From Psococerastis gibbosa (taxonomy: Eukaryota > Arthropoda > Insecta > Psocodea > Psocidae), in contig OZ020489.1 in NCBI GenBank assembly GCA_963971405.1, positions 16,022,290 to 16,086,289 of the forward strand: a stretch of DNA of 64,000 bases, written 5' to 3'. Made by a program: the position numbers and the translations under genes. Shown here piece by piece: positions 46,501 to 57,966 of the stretch (the stretch's first letter is position 1; every line of letters starts with the position of its first letter). Under the pieces are notes generated by a model, which was not told the origin of the DNA, made no database searches, and was given only the letters and a program-made list of their open reading frames with translations.

Positions 46501-49500
46501 TGCAGCTACATTTACATCGACGAACACGCATGGGCTATTGCTTAATGTTAAGTACAATATATTCAGTAAAAATAAGCTAAATGTTGACACCCATATTATT
46601 TCAAGACCTTAAAATTAAATAATATTAGTAAACAGCCATTATTCATATTCTTGTACTATGAATTTTTCTGCAGCTATATATTTACATCGATAAACACGCT
46701 TGAGCTATTTTATAATTTTAAGTACAATACATTTAGTAAAAAAAATATGCTAATTGTAGACACCCATATTATTTCAAGACCTTAAAATTAAATAATATAT
46801 GTAAATAGCTATTTTTCGTATTCTTGTAATATGAATTTTTTTGCAGTTATATTTACATCGATGAACACGCTTCGGCTATTGCTTAATGTTAAGTACAATA
46901 TATTCAGTAAAAATAAGCTAAATGTTGACACCCATATTATTTCAAGACCTTAAAATTAAATAATATATGTAAATAGCTATTATTCATATTCTTGTACTAT
47001 GATTTTTTTTGCAGTTATATTTACATCGATGAACACGCTTGGGCTATTGCTTAATGTTAAGTACAATATATTCAGTAAAAATAAGCTAAATGTTGACACC
47101 CATATTATTTCAAGACCTTAAAATTAAATAATATTAGTAAACAGCTATTATTCATATTCTTGTACTATGAATTTTTTTGCAGCTATATATTTACATCGAT
47201 AAACACGCTTGAGCTATTTTATAATTTTAAGTACAATACATTTAGTAAAAAAAATATGCTAAATGTAGACACCCATATTATTTCAAGACCTTAAAATTAA
47301 ATAATATATGTAAATAGCTATTTTTCGTATTCTTGTATTTTGAATTTTTTTGCAGCTACACTTACATCGACGAACACGCTTGGGCTATTGCTTAATGTTA
47401 AGTACAATATATTCAGTAAAAATAAGCTAAATGTTGACACCCATATTATTTCAAGACCTTAAAATTAAATAATATTAGTAAACAGCTATTATTCATATTC
47501 TTGTAATATGAATTTTTTTGCAGCTATATATTTACATCGATAAACACGCTTGAGCTATTTTATAATTTTAAGTACAATACATATAGTAAAAAAAATATGC
47601 TAAATGTAGACACCCATATTATTTCAAGACCTTAAAATTAAATAATATATGTAAATAGCTATTTTTCGTATTCTTGTATTTTGAATTTTTTTGCAGCTAC
47701 ATTTACATCGACGAACACGCATGGGCTATTGCTTAATGTTAAGTACAATATATTCAGTAAAAATAAGCTAAATGTTGACACCCATATTATTGCAAGACTT
47801 TAAAATTAAATAATATTAGTAAACAGCTATTATTCATATTCTTGTATTTTGAATTTTTTGCAGCTACATTTACATCGACGAACACGCTTGGGCTATTGCT
47901 TAATGTTAAGTACAATATATTCAGTAAAAATAAGCTAAATGTTGACACCCATATTATTTCAAGACCTTAAAATTGAATAATATTAGTAAACAGCTATTAT
48001 TCATATTCTTGTACTATGAATTTTTTTGCAGCTATATATTTACATCGACGAACACGCTTGGGCTATTGCTTAATGTTAAGTACAATATATTCAGTAAAAA
48101 TAAGCTAAATGTTGACACCCATATTATTTCAAGACCTTAAAATTAAATAATATATGTAAATAGCTATTTTTCGTATTCTTGTATTTTGAATTTTTTTGCA
48201 GCTACACTTACATCGACGAACACGCTTGGGCTATTGCTTAATGTTAAGTACAATATATTCAGTAAAAATAAGCTAAATGTTGACACCCATATTATTTCAA
48301 GACCTTAAAATTAAATAATATTAGTAAACAGCTATTATTCATATTCTTGTACTATGAATTTTTTTGCAGCTATATATTTACATCGATAAACACGCTTGAG
48401 CTATTTTTATAATTTTAAGTACAATACATTTAGTAAAAAAAATATGCTAAATGTAGACACCCATATTATTTCAAGACCTTAAAATTAAATAATATATGTA
48501 AATAGCTATTTTTCGTATTCTTGTATTTTGAATTTTTTTTGCAGCTACACTTACATCGACGAACACGCTTGGGCTATTGCTTAATGTTAAGTACAATATA
48601 TTCAGTAAAAATAAGCTAAATGTTGACACCCATATTATTTCAAGATATTAAAATTAAATAATATATGTAAATAGCTATTTTTCGTATTCTTGTATTTTGA
48701 ATTTTTTTGCAGCTACATTTACATCGACGAACACGCATGGGCTATTGCTTAATGTTAAGTACAATATATTCAGTAAAAATAAGCTAAATGTTGACACCCA
48801 TATTATTTCAAGACCTTAAAATTAAATAATATTAGTAAACAGCCATTATTCATATTCTTGTACTATGAATTTTTCTGCAGCTATATATTTACATCGATAA
48901 ACACGCTTGAGCTATTTTATAATTTTAAGTACAATACATTTAGTAAAAAAAATATGCTAAATGTAGACACCCATATTATTTCAAGACCTTAAAATTAAAT
49001 AATATATGTAAATAGCTATTTTTCGTATTCTTGTAATATGAATTTTTTTGCAGTTATATTTACATCGATGAACACGCTTCGGCTATTGCTTAATGTTAAG
49101 TACAATATATTCAGTAAAAATAAGCTAAATGTTGACACCCATATTATTTCAAGACCTTAAAATTAAATAATATATGTAAATAGCTATTATTCATATTCTT
49201 GTACTATGATTTTTTTTGCAGTTATATTTACATCGATGAACACGCTTGGGCTATTGCTTAATGTTAAGTACAATATATTCAGTAAAAATAAGCTAAATGT
49301 TGACACCCATATTATTTCAAGACCTTAAAATTAAATAATATTAGTAAACAGCTATTATTCATATTCTTGTACTATGAATTTTTTTGCAGCTATATATTTA
49401 CATCGATAAACACGCTTGAGCTATTTTATAATTTTAAGTACAATACATTTAGTAAAAAAAATATGCTAAATGTAGACACCCATATTATTTCAAGACCTTA

Positions 49501-50701
49501 AAATTAAATAATATATGTAAATAGCTATTTTTCATATTCTTGTACTATGAATTTTTTTGCAGCTATATATTTACATCGATAAACACGCTTGAGCTATTTT
49601 ATAATTTTAAGTACAATACATTTAGTAAAAATAATATGCTAAATGTAGACACCCATATTATTTCAAGACCTTAAAATTAAATAATATATGTAAATAGCTA
49701 TTTTTCGTATTCTTGTAATATGAATTTTTTTGCAGTTATATTTACATCGATGAACACGCTTCGGCTATTGCTTAATGTTAAGTACAATATATTCAGTAAA
49801 AATAAGCTAAATGTTGACACCCATATTATTTCAAGACCTTAAAATTAAATAATATATGTAAATAGCTATTTTTCGTATTCTTGTATTTTGAATTTTTTTG
49901 CAGCTACACTTACATCGACGAACACGCTTGGGCTATTGCTTAATGTTAAGTACAATATATTCAGTAAAAATAAGCTAAATGTTGACACCCATATTATTTC
50001 AAGACCTTAAAATTAAATAATATATGTAAATAGCTATTTTTCGTATTCTTGTATTTTGAATTTTTTGCAGCTACACTTACATCGACGAACACGCTTGGGC
50101 TATTGCTTAATGTTAAGTACAATATATTCAGTAAAAATAAGCTAAATGTTGACACCCATATTATTTCAAGACCTTAAAATTAAATAATATATGTAAATAG
50201 CTATTTTTCGTATTCTTGTATTTTGAATTTTTTTGCAGCTACACTTACATCGACGAACACGCTTGGGCTATTGCTTAATGTTAAGTACAATATATTCAGT
50301 AAAAATAAGCTAAACGTTGACACCCATATTATTTCAAGACCTTAAAATTAAATAATATTAGTAAACAGCCATTATTCATATTCTTGTACTATGATTTTTT
50401 TTGCAGTTACATTTACATCGATGAACACGCTTGGGCTATTGCTTAATGTTAAGTACAATATATTCAGTAAAAATAAGCTAAATGTTGACACCCATATTAT
50501 TTCAAGACCTTAAAATTAAATAATATTAGTAAACAGCTATTATTCATATTCTTGTACTATGAATTTTTTTGCAGCTATATATTTACATCGATAAACACGC
50601 TTGAGCTATTTTATAATTTTAAGTACAATACATTTAGTAAAAAAAATATGCTAAATGTAGACACCCATATTATTTCAAGACCTTAAAATTAAATAATATA
50701 T
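34577..50701 (+). repeat. satellite DNA array, left block
   Basis: Continuous tandem repeat with two monomer classes: ~168 bp (contains GGGCTATTGCTTAATGTTAA) and ~173 bp (contains GAGCTATTTTATAATTTTAA). Spacing measured at ACCTTAAA landmarks is 168, 173, 167, 168, 173. Monomers share GCAGCTA, TTTACATCGA and GACACCCATATTATTTCAAG. The first ~3 monomers (34577-35100) are the most diverged. Rare variants recur every ~1,701 bp, so the array is organised in ten-monomer higher-order units. Interrupted at 50702 by an errantivirus. Confidence 0.97.
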
Positions 50702-50908
50702 AGTTACGTCACTGAAGGTGCTGAGGTTTACTGCTGAAGGCACGCTCAGGAATTACAAACAACACGGCCTTGCACCACAAGGCAGGAGAAACACAGGATT
50801 TATTGCTTCAGTCTGAATTCACAGCTCGTACGTTTAAGTATTATAATTTTAGTGTAAGAATTTTGGGTCATTTTTTAAAAATTAAAAATTGAGTCTTAAA
50901 ACTTAACT
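50702..50908 (+). repeat. 5' LTR of errantivirus
   Basis: 207 bp starting AGTTACGTCACTG and ending AAAACTTAACT. I read it as identical to the 3' LTR. Confidence 0.95.
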
Positions 50909-50925
50909 GGCGCAGTCGGTAGGAT
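50908..50925 (+). promoter_or_regulatory. primer-binding site, tRNA-Ser type
   Basis: TGGCGCAGTCGGTAGGAT begins at the last base of the LTR, an overlap typical of errantiviruses. It matches the tRNA-Ser-complementary primer site known from 297 and 17.6. Confidence 0.85.
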
Positions 50926-51145
50926 CCGTGAGTGTCATCGTTTATGGGGTACTGGTGAGAGTTTTGGGTTCACGAAAAGACAATTTTGGACTTTGGATTG
51001 GACCTATAGAGCTCAGCGCTTCAACCCTTTCGACGGCACGTGGTTTTCAAACTTTTGCACGGATCCCTTAAGAACCATCGCCCCGCACTGTCTACCCTCT
51101 GGACGCGGGAGAACGTATTGAGCCCGGGAAACAACTGGAAAATCT

Positions 51146-51168
51146 ATGGAGGTTATTGCAGCTCTACT
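51146..51168 (+). CDS. env: putative short leader exon for spliced env mRNA
   Basis: An ATG at 51146 opens seven codons plus two bases and meets a strong donor GTAAGT at 51169, upstream of the gag ATG. Its phase fits the acceptor before env at 56390. The leader codons are mostly hydrophobic, so splicing would complete an N-terminal signal sequence for Env. Spliced env messages are known for gypsy-type elements; here the junction is inferred. Confidence 0.7.
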
Positions 51169-51288
51169 GTAAGTCATCCTTTTTTCCGTTTCCTAATTTC
51201 AGCCCTTTTCTGTTTAACTGTCCCCTCATCTATTTTATGTAATTGTCTGATATTTTTAATTTAATTAAAGTAGGTTATTATAAGTTGC

Positions 51289-52689
51289 ATGCCTGAAGTG
51301 GAAATTATTGCAGAAAACGAGTCAGATCTGAAGGCTAGCCAAGATTTCCTTACACCCAAGAAATCTATTTTGAAACCACCCTTATTAAATTTTGGAAATA
51401 CAAATTCACAAAAAATGCCAGGAAGCGCCGCTGTTCCTACCAGCCTTAGCGATGGTGATGTCAGGGCATTAATTAACGCAATCCCAGAGTATGAACCTGG
51501 TCAAAATTTATCGATTTTTCTCACAGAAGTAGACAACCTCGTTAGTCATGTAAATAACCGTATAACTGTCGACCAAATTTACGTTATTGAGTGTTCAATT
51601 CGATCAAAAATAAAAGGAGAAGCAAGGGATTTTATTTCATACCAAAATGCAAAAGATTGGGCTAGCATAAGAAAATACCTTATTCAAAAGTACGGGGACC
51701 AAAGAAACGAAGATATTTTGATAAACAGCTTATCTCAATGTGTCCAAAATAAAAATGAAAATTACCTTGATTATTACGGAAGGCTGTTGAAATGTTTGAA
51801 TGCTTTAATGCAGCACCTGCAATTAAACTCCACTGACCCAAACTATACGAAATACAAAAAAGCTGACTATGACAAATTAGCCTTAAAAACTTTCCAAAAC
51901 GGACTACTTGAACCCCATAGGTCATTTTTAGGCAATTTTGCTTTAAATACACTGGAGGAATGTATCTCTAAATGCCAGATTCTAGATAATCGTAAGCAAG
52001 AATGGGAATATTATGAGTTCTTACGAAAAAATAGTGATACATCAGAAAAGAAAAATACTAATTCCCCTCATTCCCCACAAGGACAAATGAACGCTCCTAT
52101 TTTTCGAACACCCCCACAAGCGCAATACAACCCATTTAAGACCAATTTCCAAAGACCACAAATGATGCCACCAGTGTTTAACAAACCTTTCCAAAATAAC
52201 GCGTTTGCTAGGCCATTCCAGTCACAATTTCCAAGACCACAAGGACCTCAAAATCCTTTTGCCCCACAAAATGCCTTTTCTAGGCCTTCTTTTCAGCAAC
52301 CGCAGCAAAGATTCTTTAACAAACCAAACTTTGGACCATCAACAAGCATGGCGCCAAATACCCAAAGATTACCCCCTCCTGAACCAATGTCAGTTCAATC
52401 CTACATTCCTCCTAAACCATCAAACTTCGGGTTTTCAAACCAACAAAAACCTGCTCAACCACTCAGATCAATGTTCAATGTAGAGACAGAAGACCAAAAC
52501 TCCGAATACTATCCGAACTACCCTTATTTCCCAAACTACCCTTACGAAAATTATTGTGATGAAGAATATTATGTGCAACAAACTGAAACACCAGAATTCA
52601 CTAACTTCCTGACCGAGTCACAATGTGAACAAACTGAAAATGAGGCTGTAAATTTTCAAGCAACTGCCTCCAATACGCACCCGACGTAG
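51289..52689 (+). CDS. gag: Gag polyprotein of errantivirus
   Basis: 466 residues from an ATG at 51289 to TAG. The N-terminal two thirds look like an alpha-helical capsid region (Y-E-P-G-Q-N-L-S-I-F-L and L-L-K-C-L-N-A-L). The C-terminal third is rich in Pro, Phe, Gln and Asn with repeated N-P-F / F-Q-R-P pieces. No CCHC zinc knuckle is visible, which is usual for errantivirus Gag. Pol follows in the -1 frame. Confidence 0.92.
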   Translation: MPEVEIIAENESDLKASQDFLTPKKSILKPPLLNFGNTNSQKMPGSAAVPTSLSDGDVRALINAIPEYEPGQNLSIFLTEVDNLVSHVNNRITVDQIYVIECSIRSKIKGEARDFISYQNAKDWASIRKYLIQKYGDQRNEDILINSLSQCVQNKNENYLDYYGRLLKCLNALMQHLQLNSTDPNYTKYKKADYDKLALKTFQNGLLEPHRSFLGNFALNTLEECISKCQILDNRKQEWEYYEFLRKNSDTSEKKNTNSPHSPQGQMNAPIFRTPPQAQYNPFKTNFQRPQMMPPVFNKPFQNNAFARPFQSQFPRPQGPQNPFAPQNAFSRPSFQQPQQRFFNKPNFGPSTSMAPNTQRLPPPEPMSVQSYIPPKPSNFGFSNQQKPAQPLRSMFNVETEDQNSEYYPNYPYFPNYPYENYCDEEYYVQQTETPEFTNFLTESQCEQTENEAVNFQATASNTHPT

Positions 52690-55600
52690 TTAACCTGAAC
52701 TCTTTAAATTCAATATCCAAGCTACCATATTTTTATTTACCAGAACTTAATTTAAAAATTCTTATTGACTCGGGAGCTTCAAACTCCGTTATAAATCCAG
52801 GCCCCGCGTATGAACTTTTTCAAGAATATCTATTTAAAAAACCCTTTACTGTAACAGGACTCAAAAAGAAAGTGGAGGCCCAAGATAACATAATTTTCCC
52901 CTTTTTGTACCCCTTTGGCATAAAAAATAATTTACATCTGCATGTTGTTGATTGGCATAGCCAATTTGACGCCCTTATAGGAAGCGAAGATTTAGACAAT
53001 TTAGGTGCAATTATAAACTATAAAAATAAAACAGTAGAAATGAATAACATTAAAATTCCTTTCTCTTACGTATTCCTACATAATAAAATAGAAAATTTTA
53101 CAACAATGGTAAATCGTTCCATTAAAATTCCAGTAACCTTAGAACAGGGCGATGTCCTGTTACCCGAAATTAATTTTGGCCAAGATTTTATTATCCCTGA
53201 ATCAATAGCTACGGCTAAAGACGGATTTTGCACCATACCCAATCCATTTCATTTTCATAAAGAAATAAATTTCCAAGAACGGGTGCCCGTTTCATCCTTG
53301 CACGAAAATGATATAGAAACCCCACCAAATTATCACGAGACTATTGATGTTTCAAAAGTTCTGAGAACGTCACATTTAAATCAGGAAGAAAAAACAAAAA
53401 TATTGGACCTTTGTAAAAAATATCGAGACATCCTCTACACAGATAAATCCAATTTAACATTTAGCAATGCAGTAAAACATCAAATTAGGACATGTGACGA
53501 ATCACCTGTTTATGTTAAGTCTTATCGGCATCCTTATGCTATGAACGAGGAAATCCAAAGACAAATTCAGAACTTGCTAGATAATGAAATAATCCGACCA
53601 TCTGTATCACCTTATAGCGCACCAGTATGGGTGGTGCCAAAGAAATTAGATGCGTCTGGGCAGAGAAAATTTCGCATGGTGATAGATTATCGTAAGTTGA
53701 ATGAAAAGACAATTGAAGATAAATATCCCCTCCCTAGAATCGATGAAATCTTAGATAATCTAGGAAAATGTAAATACTTTAGCACTATCGACCTGGCCCA
53801 AGGATTCCATCAAATAGAGATGGATCCAGCATCCATTGAGAAAACGGCTTTTTCTGTAAATAATGGGCACTATGAATACCGCCGAATGCCCTTTGGTCTC
53901 AAAAATGCACCCAGCACTTTTCAAAGAGTGATGGACAACTTATTAAGAGAATTTTTGTATAAATGTTGCTTTGTATACATGGATGATGTTGTAATCTTCT
54001 CTAAATCCCTGGACGAGCACCTTCTCCATGTTCGCCTAATTTTTCAAAAGTTAAGGGAATGCAATTTAAAGATTCAACTAGATAAATCTGAGTTTCTATG
54101 TAAAGATGTCGCATTTTTAGGTCATGTCATAACCCAAGACGGCATCAAGCCAAACCCACAAAAAATAGAAGCCGTTGAAAAGTTTCCGATCCCGAAAACT
54201 ACAAAGGAAATTAAATCTTTCTTAGGACTAGTAGGTTACTACCGACGTTTTATAGCCAATTTCGCTCAAGTCGTAGCACCTATGACCAGAGCGTTAAAGA
54301 AAGGATCAAAAATAAATATCAATGACCCAGACTATGTTCAAGCTTTTCACACATGTAAAGAATTGTTGACTAATGCACCTATCCTTGCATATCCCGATTT
54401 CAAAAAACAATTTACACTGACTACAGACGCCTCAAACGTCGCCCTTGGCAGCGTCCTATCTCAAAATGGCAGGCCCGTTGCCTACTATTCCAGGATTCTA
54501 AATTCTGCTGAGAGAAACTACTCCACTATTGAAAGGGAACTTTTGGCAATTCTAGAATCAACTAAACATTTCAGACCTTACCTTTTTGGACAAAAGTTCA
54601 CAATAGAGACAGATCATAATCCGTTAGTTTGGTTATACAAAATTAAAGAGCCAAATTCTAGACTTATTAGGTGGAAATTAAAATTAGAAGAGTTTAATTT
54701 TGATATCGTATATAGAAAAGGAAAAGAAAATTATGTAGCAGACGCTCTCTCACGCATAGAAATACATAATGATGAGATTATTGATGAACTTTGCTCCATA
54801 ATACCTAACATTGATGAAGCCCCAGCTATATCGGAAGCAGAAGTAGATAGAATTGTAGAATCACAAAGAGAAGTTAGCACACCCAGTAATCATTTTAATG
54901 ACTCTGATAATATGCCATTAAATCAATTACTACCCTTATCACCAGATCTTCCTCTTGATAGTCCTCCCACACTACTTTCTTTAAGTAATAACCCAGATGC
55001 AGATGTCATAGAAACAGCAAATGCTGATGATAACCAAACAATCCACTCAACCAATGATGACAATGGAAAAAATCTCCCAATATCTGAAAGACCCGTGAAT
55101 GTCTTTCCTAACAGGATAATTTTAAAACTAGGGGAATGCTTTAAGAGACGCATAGTCAGACCCTTTGGGAAAAATAACCATATTATCACTATAAATCCAA
55201 ATTCAATTGATGAAAATCTAACCGAGTTACTCAAAGATACAATTAAACCTGATCTTTCTTACGGTGTGTTCTTTGAAGATAATCAGATAAGGGAACGTTT
55301 CATTGAAATGTGTAAGTCTTTATTTAATTATTCTATCAAGATTGTTATAAGTAATAAATACTGTTTAGATGTCACTAATCCTGATAGCCAAAGTGAAATC
55401 ATTTATGAATATCACGATAGAACCCATAATGGAATTAATGAAACTCTAACCCAATTAAAGCAGAAATATTTTTGGCCTAATATGAAAGAATCAATTACAG
55501 CTATTATTAATAAATGCGAAACGTGTTTAAAATCGAAATATGAACGACACCCTTATAATCCAAAATTAACTGGACCTCTCCTCGCAAAAAGGCCATTTGA

Positions 55601-56441
55601 TGTAATCCACATAGATACTTTTAGCTTTCAAAGTTCCAAGTTTTTAACTATCATAGACTTATTCTCCAGATATGCCCAAGCCTATAAAATAAAAGATGGC
55701 ACTTGTGTTACTGTTCTAAACAAACTTAGACATTTCTTTGGCCATCATAATTACCCTCAGAAACTTGTATGTGATGAAGGAAGAGAATTCAAAAACAGAA
55801 CGTTCGAAGAATTTTGTAAATTGCATAAGATCGAACTACACTACACTACTGTCAATAATCCAAGTTCTAACTCACCCATAGAGAGATTTCATTCCACCAT
55901 AATTGAAAAATTAAGAACATTAAAAATTAAAAATCCCCATGATCTCCCTTGCAACTTGATGATGTCGGCCATACTCATTTACAACCAATCTATTCACTCC
56001 TCAACTGGTTATTCACCATTTCACTTGTTATACGGCCCCTATGAAAAATTGACTGACTTTGACATCGACATGACTATTTTAGAACAGTACAACCAAAAAC
56101 GTAAGGAAGAAATACTCCCATTCTATGACCATGTATACGTTAGAAATGAAGAAAGGGCAAGGAAATACTTGGAAAAACAAAACCAAAACAAAACTGATCC
56201 ACCAGACGTGGAAGGACTGGACGTTTACGTTGAAAGAAATAGACCCAGGAAAATTGATCCCCCATTTGAAAAAATTAAAGCCACAAGTCAATCTGGCGGG
56301 AAAATTATTGGACTTACAAGTAAAAATAGACCTACTACAGCACATGTTAGGGCAATCAAACGATTGAGAGAACCTGGTATTAATTTGCAGGTTGATCCTA
56401 CCCCCTCACCTGGCTCTTCAGGTGACGGAGACGAAGACTAG
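52644..56441 (+). CDS. pol: Pol polyprotein: protease, RT, RNase H, integrase
   Basis: The frame opens after a TGA at 52641-52643 and ends with TAG at 56439-56441. The first ATG-independent stretch carries the protease D-S-G at 52767-52775, so a start further downstream would lose the active site and frameshifting from gag is the sensible route. RT has V-I-D-Y-R-K-L-N and Y-M-D-D (53976-53987); RNase H T-D-A-S near 54420; integrase HHCC near 55413-55530 and D, D, E near 55610, 55773 and 55880. A long acidic, Asn-rich linker (about 54760-55080) separates RNase H and integrase. All motifs are intact. Confidence 0.95.
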   Translation, partial: GCKFSSNCLQYAPDVVNLNSLNSISKLPYFYLPELNLKILIDSGASNSVINPGPAYELFQEYLFKKPFTVTGLKKKVEAQDNIIFPFLYPFGIKNNLHLHVVDWHSQFDALIGSEDLDNLGAIINYKNKTVEMNNIKIPFSYVFLHNKIENFTTMVNRSIKIPVTLEQGDVLLPEINFGQDFIIPESIATAKDGFCTIPNPFHFHKEINFQERVPVSSLHENDIETPPNYHETIDVSKVLRTSHLNQEEKTKILDLCKKYRDILYTDKSNLTFSNAVKHQIRTCDESPVYVKSYRHPYAMNEEIQRQIQNLLDNEIIRPSVSPYSAPVWVVPKKLDASGQRKFRMVIDYRKLNEKTIEDKYPLPRIDEILDNLGKCKYFSTIDLAQGFHQIEMDPASIEKTAFSVNNGHYEYRRMPFGLKNAPSTFQRVMDNLLREFLYKCCFVYMDDVVIFSKSLDEHLLHVRLIFQKLRECNLKIQLDKSEFLCKDVAFLGHVITQDGIKPNPQKIEAVEKFPIPKTTKEIKSFLGLVGYYRRFIANFAQVVAPMTRALKKGSKININDPDYVQAFHTCKELLTNAPILAYPDFKKQFTLTTDASNVALGSVLSQNGRPVAYYSRILNSAERNYSTIERELLAILESTKHFRPYLFGQKFTIETDHNPLVWLYKIKEPNSRLIRWKLKLEEFNFDIVYRKGKENYVADALSRIEIHNDEIIDELCSIIPNIDEAPAISEAEVDRIVESQREVSTPSNHFNDSDNMPLNQLLPLSPDLPLDSPPTLLSLSNNPDADVIETANADDNQTIHSTNDDNGKNLPISERPVNVFPNRIILKLGECFKRRIVRPFGKNNHIITINPNSIDENLTELLKDTIKPDLSYGVFFEDNQIRERFIEMCKSLFNYSIKIVISNKYCLDVTNPDSQSEIIYEYHDRTHNGINETLTQLKQKYFWPNMKESITAIINKCETCLKSKYERHPYNPKLTGPLLAKRPFDVIHIDTFSFQSSKFLTIIDLFSRYAQAYKIKDGTCVTVLNKLRHFFGHHNYPQKLVCDEGREFKNRTFEEFCKLHKIELHYTTVNNPSSNSPIERFHSTIIEKLRTLKIKNPHDLPCNLMMSAILIYNQSIHSSTGYSPFHLLYGPYEKLTDFDIDMTILEQYNQKRKEEILPFYDHVYVRNEERARKYLEKQNQNKTDPPDVEGLDVYVERNRPRKIDPPFEKIKATSQSGGKIIGLTSKNRPTTAHVRAIKRLREPGINLQVDPTPSPGSSGDGDED
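52650..52656 (+). promoter_or_regulatory. candidate -1 ribosomal frameshift site (A-AAT-TTT)
   Basis: The heptamer fits the X-XXY-YYZ rule in the gag frame and lies within the gag/pol overlap (52644-52689). Slipping by -1 here enters the open pol frame before the protease. I did not find a convincing downstream pseudoknot by eye. Confidence 0.7.
56378..56391 (+). promoter_or_regulatory. candidate splice acceptor for env
   Basis: ATTAATTTGCAG/G lies just before the env frame, inside the end of pol. Together with the donor at 51169 it would remove gag and pol from the env message and keep frame. Confidence 0.68.
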
Positions 56442-57957
56442 TGGATTCTTCGAAGAACCCTTGGGCAACGCAAGAATCTTAGATCATTATCATAGCTTTT
56501 ATTTCTTTATAAACATCTCTAGAATAGAAGATAATTATTTTCAATTGATGGGAAATTTTGATAGACTTAGAACTAATAAAATAAGGGATGTAATAACAGA
56601 TAAGATAAAGGGAAATTTAGAACTAGAACTAAAAGAAATTCGACAAGTTTTAGACAAGTTGAATCGTAAACGGGAAAAAAGGGGATTAGTAAACGCCATG
56701 GGGAAAATGATAAAATTCATTACGGGAAACCCTGATGATGACGATCTACAAATTATAAATAATAACATAAATAAACTTTTTCAAAGTCAAAAGTCAGAAA
56801 TAGATAAAATTAGTAAAATTGCATCTTTTGCCAATCATGTCAGTAAACGGTTCGCATATGAAACTAAAGTCATCAATACAAATATCAATCAAACTCTGAA
56901 ATACCTTCGTAATTTCACAGATGAAATAAATCTTAGAGCTCTACTTCAAACTGAAATTTTTCAAGCTCAAACTATTTTGAAACTTCTGTTAGTAATAGAA
57001 AGAACCATAAGTATGTCATTGGCTGGCATTCCTAATCTGGAGCTTATCAATCTTCAAGAATTACTGGAGATTCGTAAATATCTAACAAAAGTATATAGCC
57101 CGCAGCAATTATTTCCACTTGATAGATTCCATCCATTCAAACTGCTCGAAACATCAAAATTGACTATTTTTGAAGTTAACCAGACAATCACATTTATTAT
57201 AAAAATACCAATCCTTAAACCTTTTATTGCCAACCTATCCCGAATATACCCAGCACCAAACGACGACAACGTTATCATCATGCCACCAAAGAAGTATATC
57301 GTCCACATCGGCGACTCCGAGCTCTGGACCGACGACGAATGTGACTCAACAAATGAAATTATGCTGTGTACTACAGAACCCTCACAGGACAAGTGCTCCA
57401 CCAAAACCCCTAATACTTGTGAAACTGCAAAAATACTTAATGACTACACAATTGTGCGCGAACTTAGCAACCACCAAATTCTTGTCATGTTTAGTGAATC
57501 CTCCGAAGTGATTGAGGACTGCTCAGGTATCTTAGAACGCAGATCTCTTAAAGGGATATTTTTACTGCACTCACGCTGCCGCATATTAATTGGACCCTAT
57601 ACATATTCGTCAACATCACCAACTTTCGAAATCACAATTCCAAAAACATCCAGCGTTGACCTACTCCCAATAAAGGGTATTCAACTGAAACTCCATCACC
57701 TAGATGACCCACAAGAAATCATGTTAGAAGCAAAGGAGATATCGCAACCAAACAATTTTGAAAACATCACCCAGATCATCCAACACTCCGCCTCCTTGTT
57801 CAGTCTATGTATCATCATAGCCATTCTACTCTTCATCTGGAAATTTCGCAACCGTATCTACGACCTATTCTATAAACCAAGGACAATCATACACCTGGAT
57901 CACATGCCAGGGAAAGAAGCAGCCAACAAAATGAACGAGGACGTTCATCCCTCTTAA
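56391..57957 (+). CDS. env: Envelope glycoprotein (baculovirus-F-like) of errantivirus
   Basis: About 521 codons, overlapping the end of pol by 51 nt, with no ATG at the 5' end of the frame (it begins TTG), which points to a spliced start. A furin-type site R-E-K-R (residues 94-97 from 56392) is followed by a G-L-V-N-A-M-G fusion-peptide-like segment, then heptad-rich helices. A membrane span at about 466-483 precedes a 38-residue basic cytoplasmic tail. This is the architecture of insect errantivirus Env proteins related to baculovirus F. The frame is intact. Confidence 0.92.
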
Positions 57958-57966
57958 GGGGGGAGG
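57956..57966 (+). promoter_or_regulatory. polypurine tract of errantivirus
   Basis: AAGGGGGGAGG follows the env stop codon and abuts the 3' LTR. Confidence 0.85.

Noticed and set aside
54923-55234. 103-codon minus-strand ORF within pol
   Set aside because: Shadow of the pol linker region, with no independent support.
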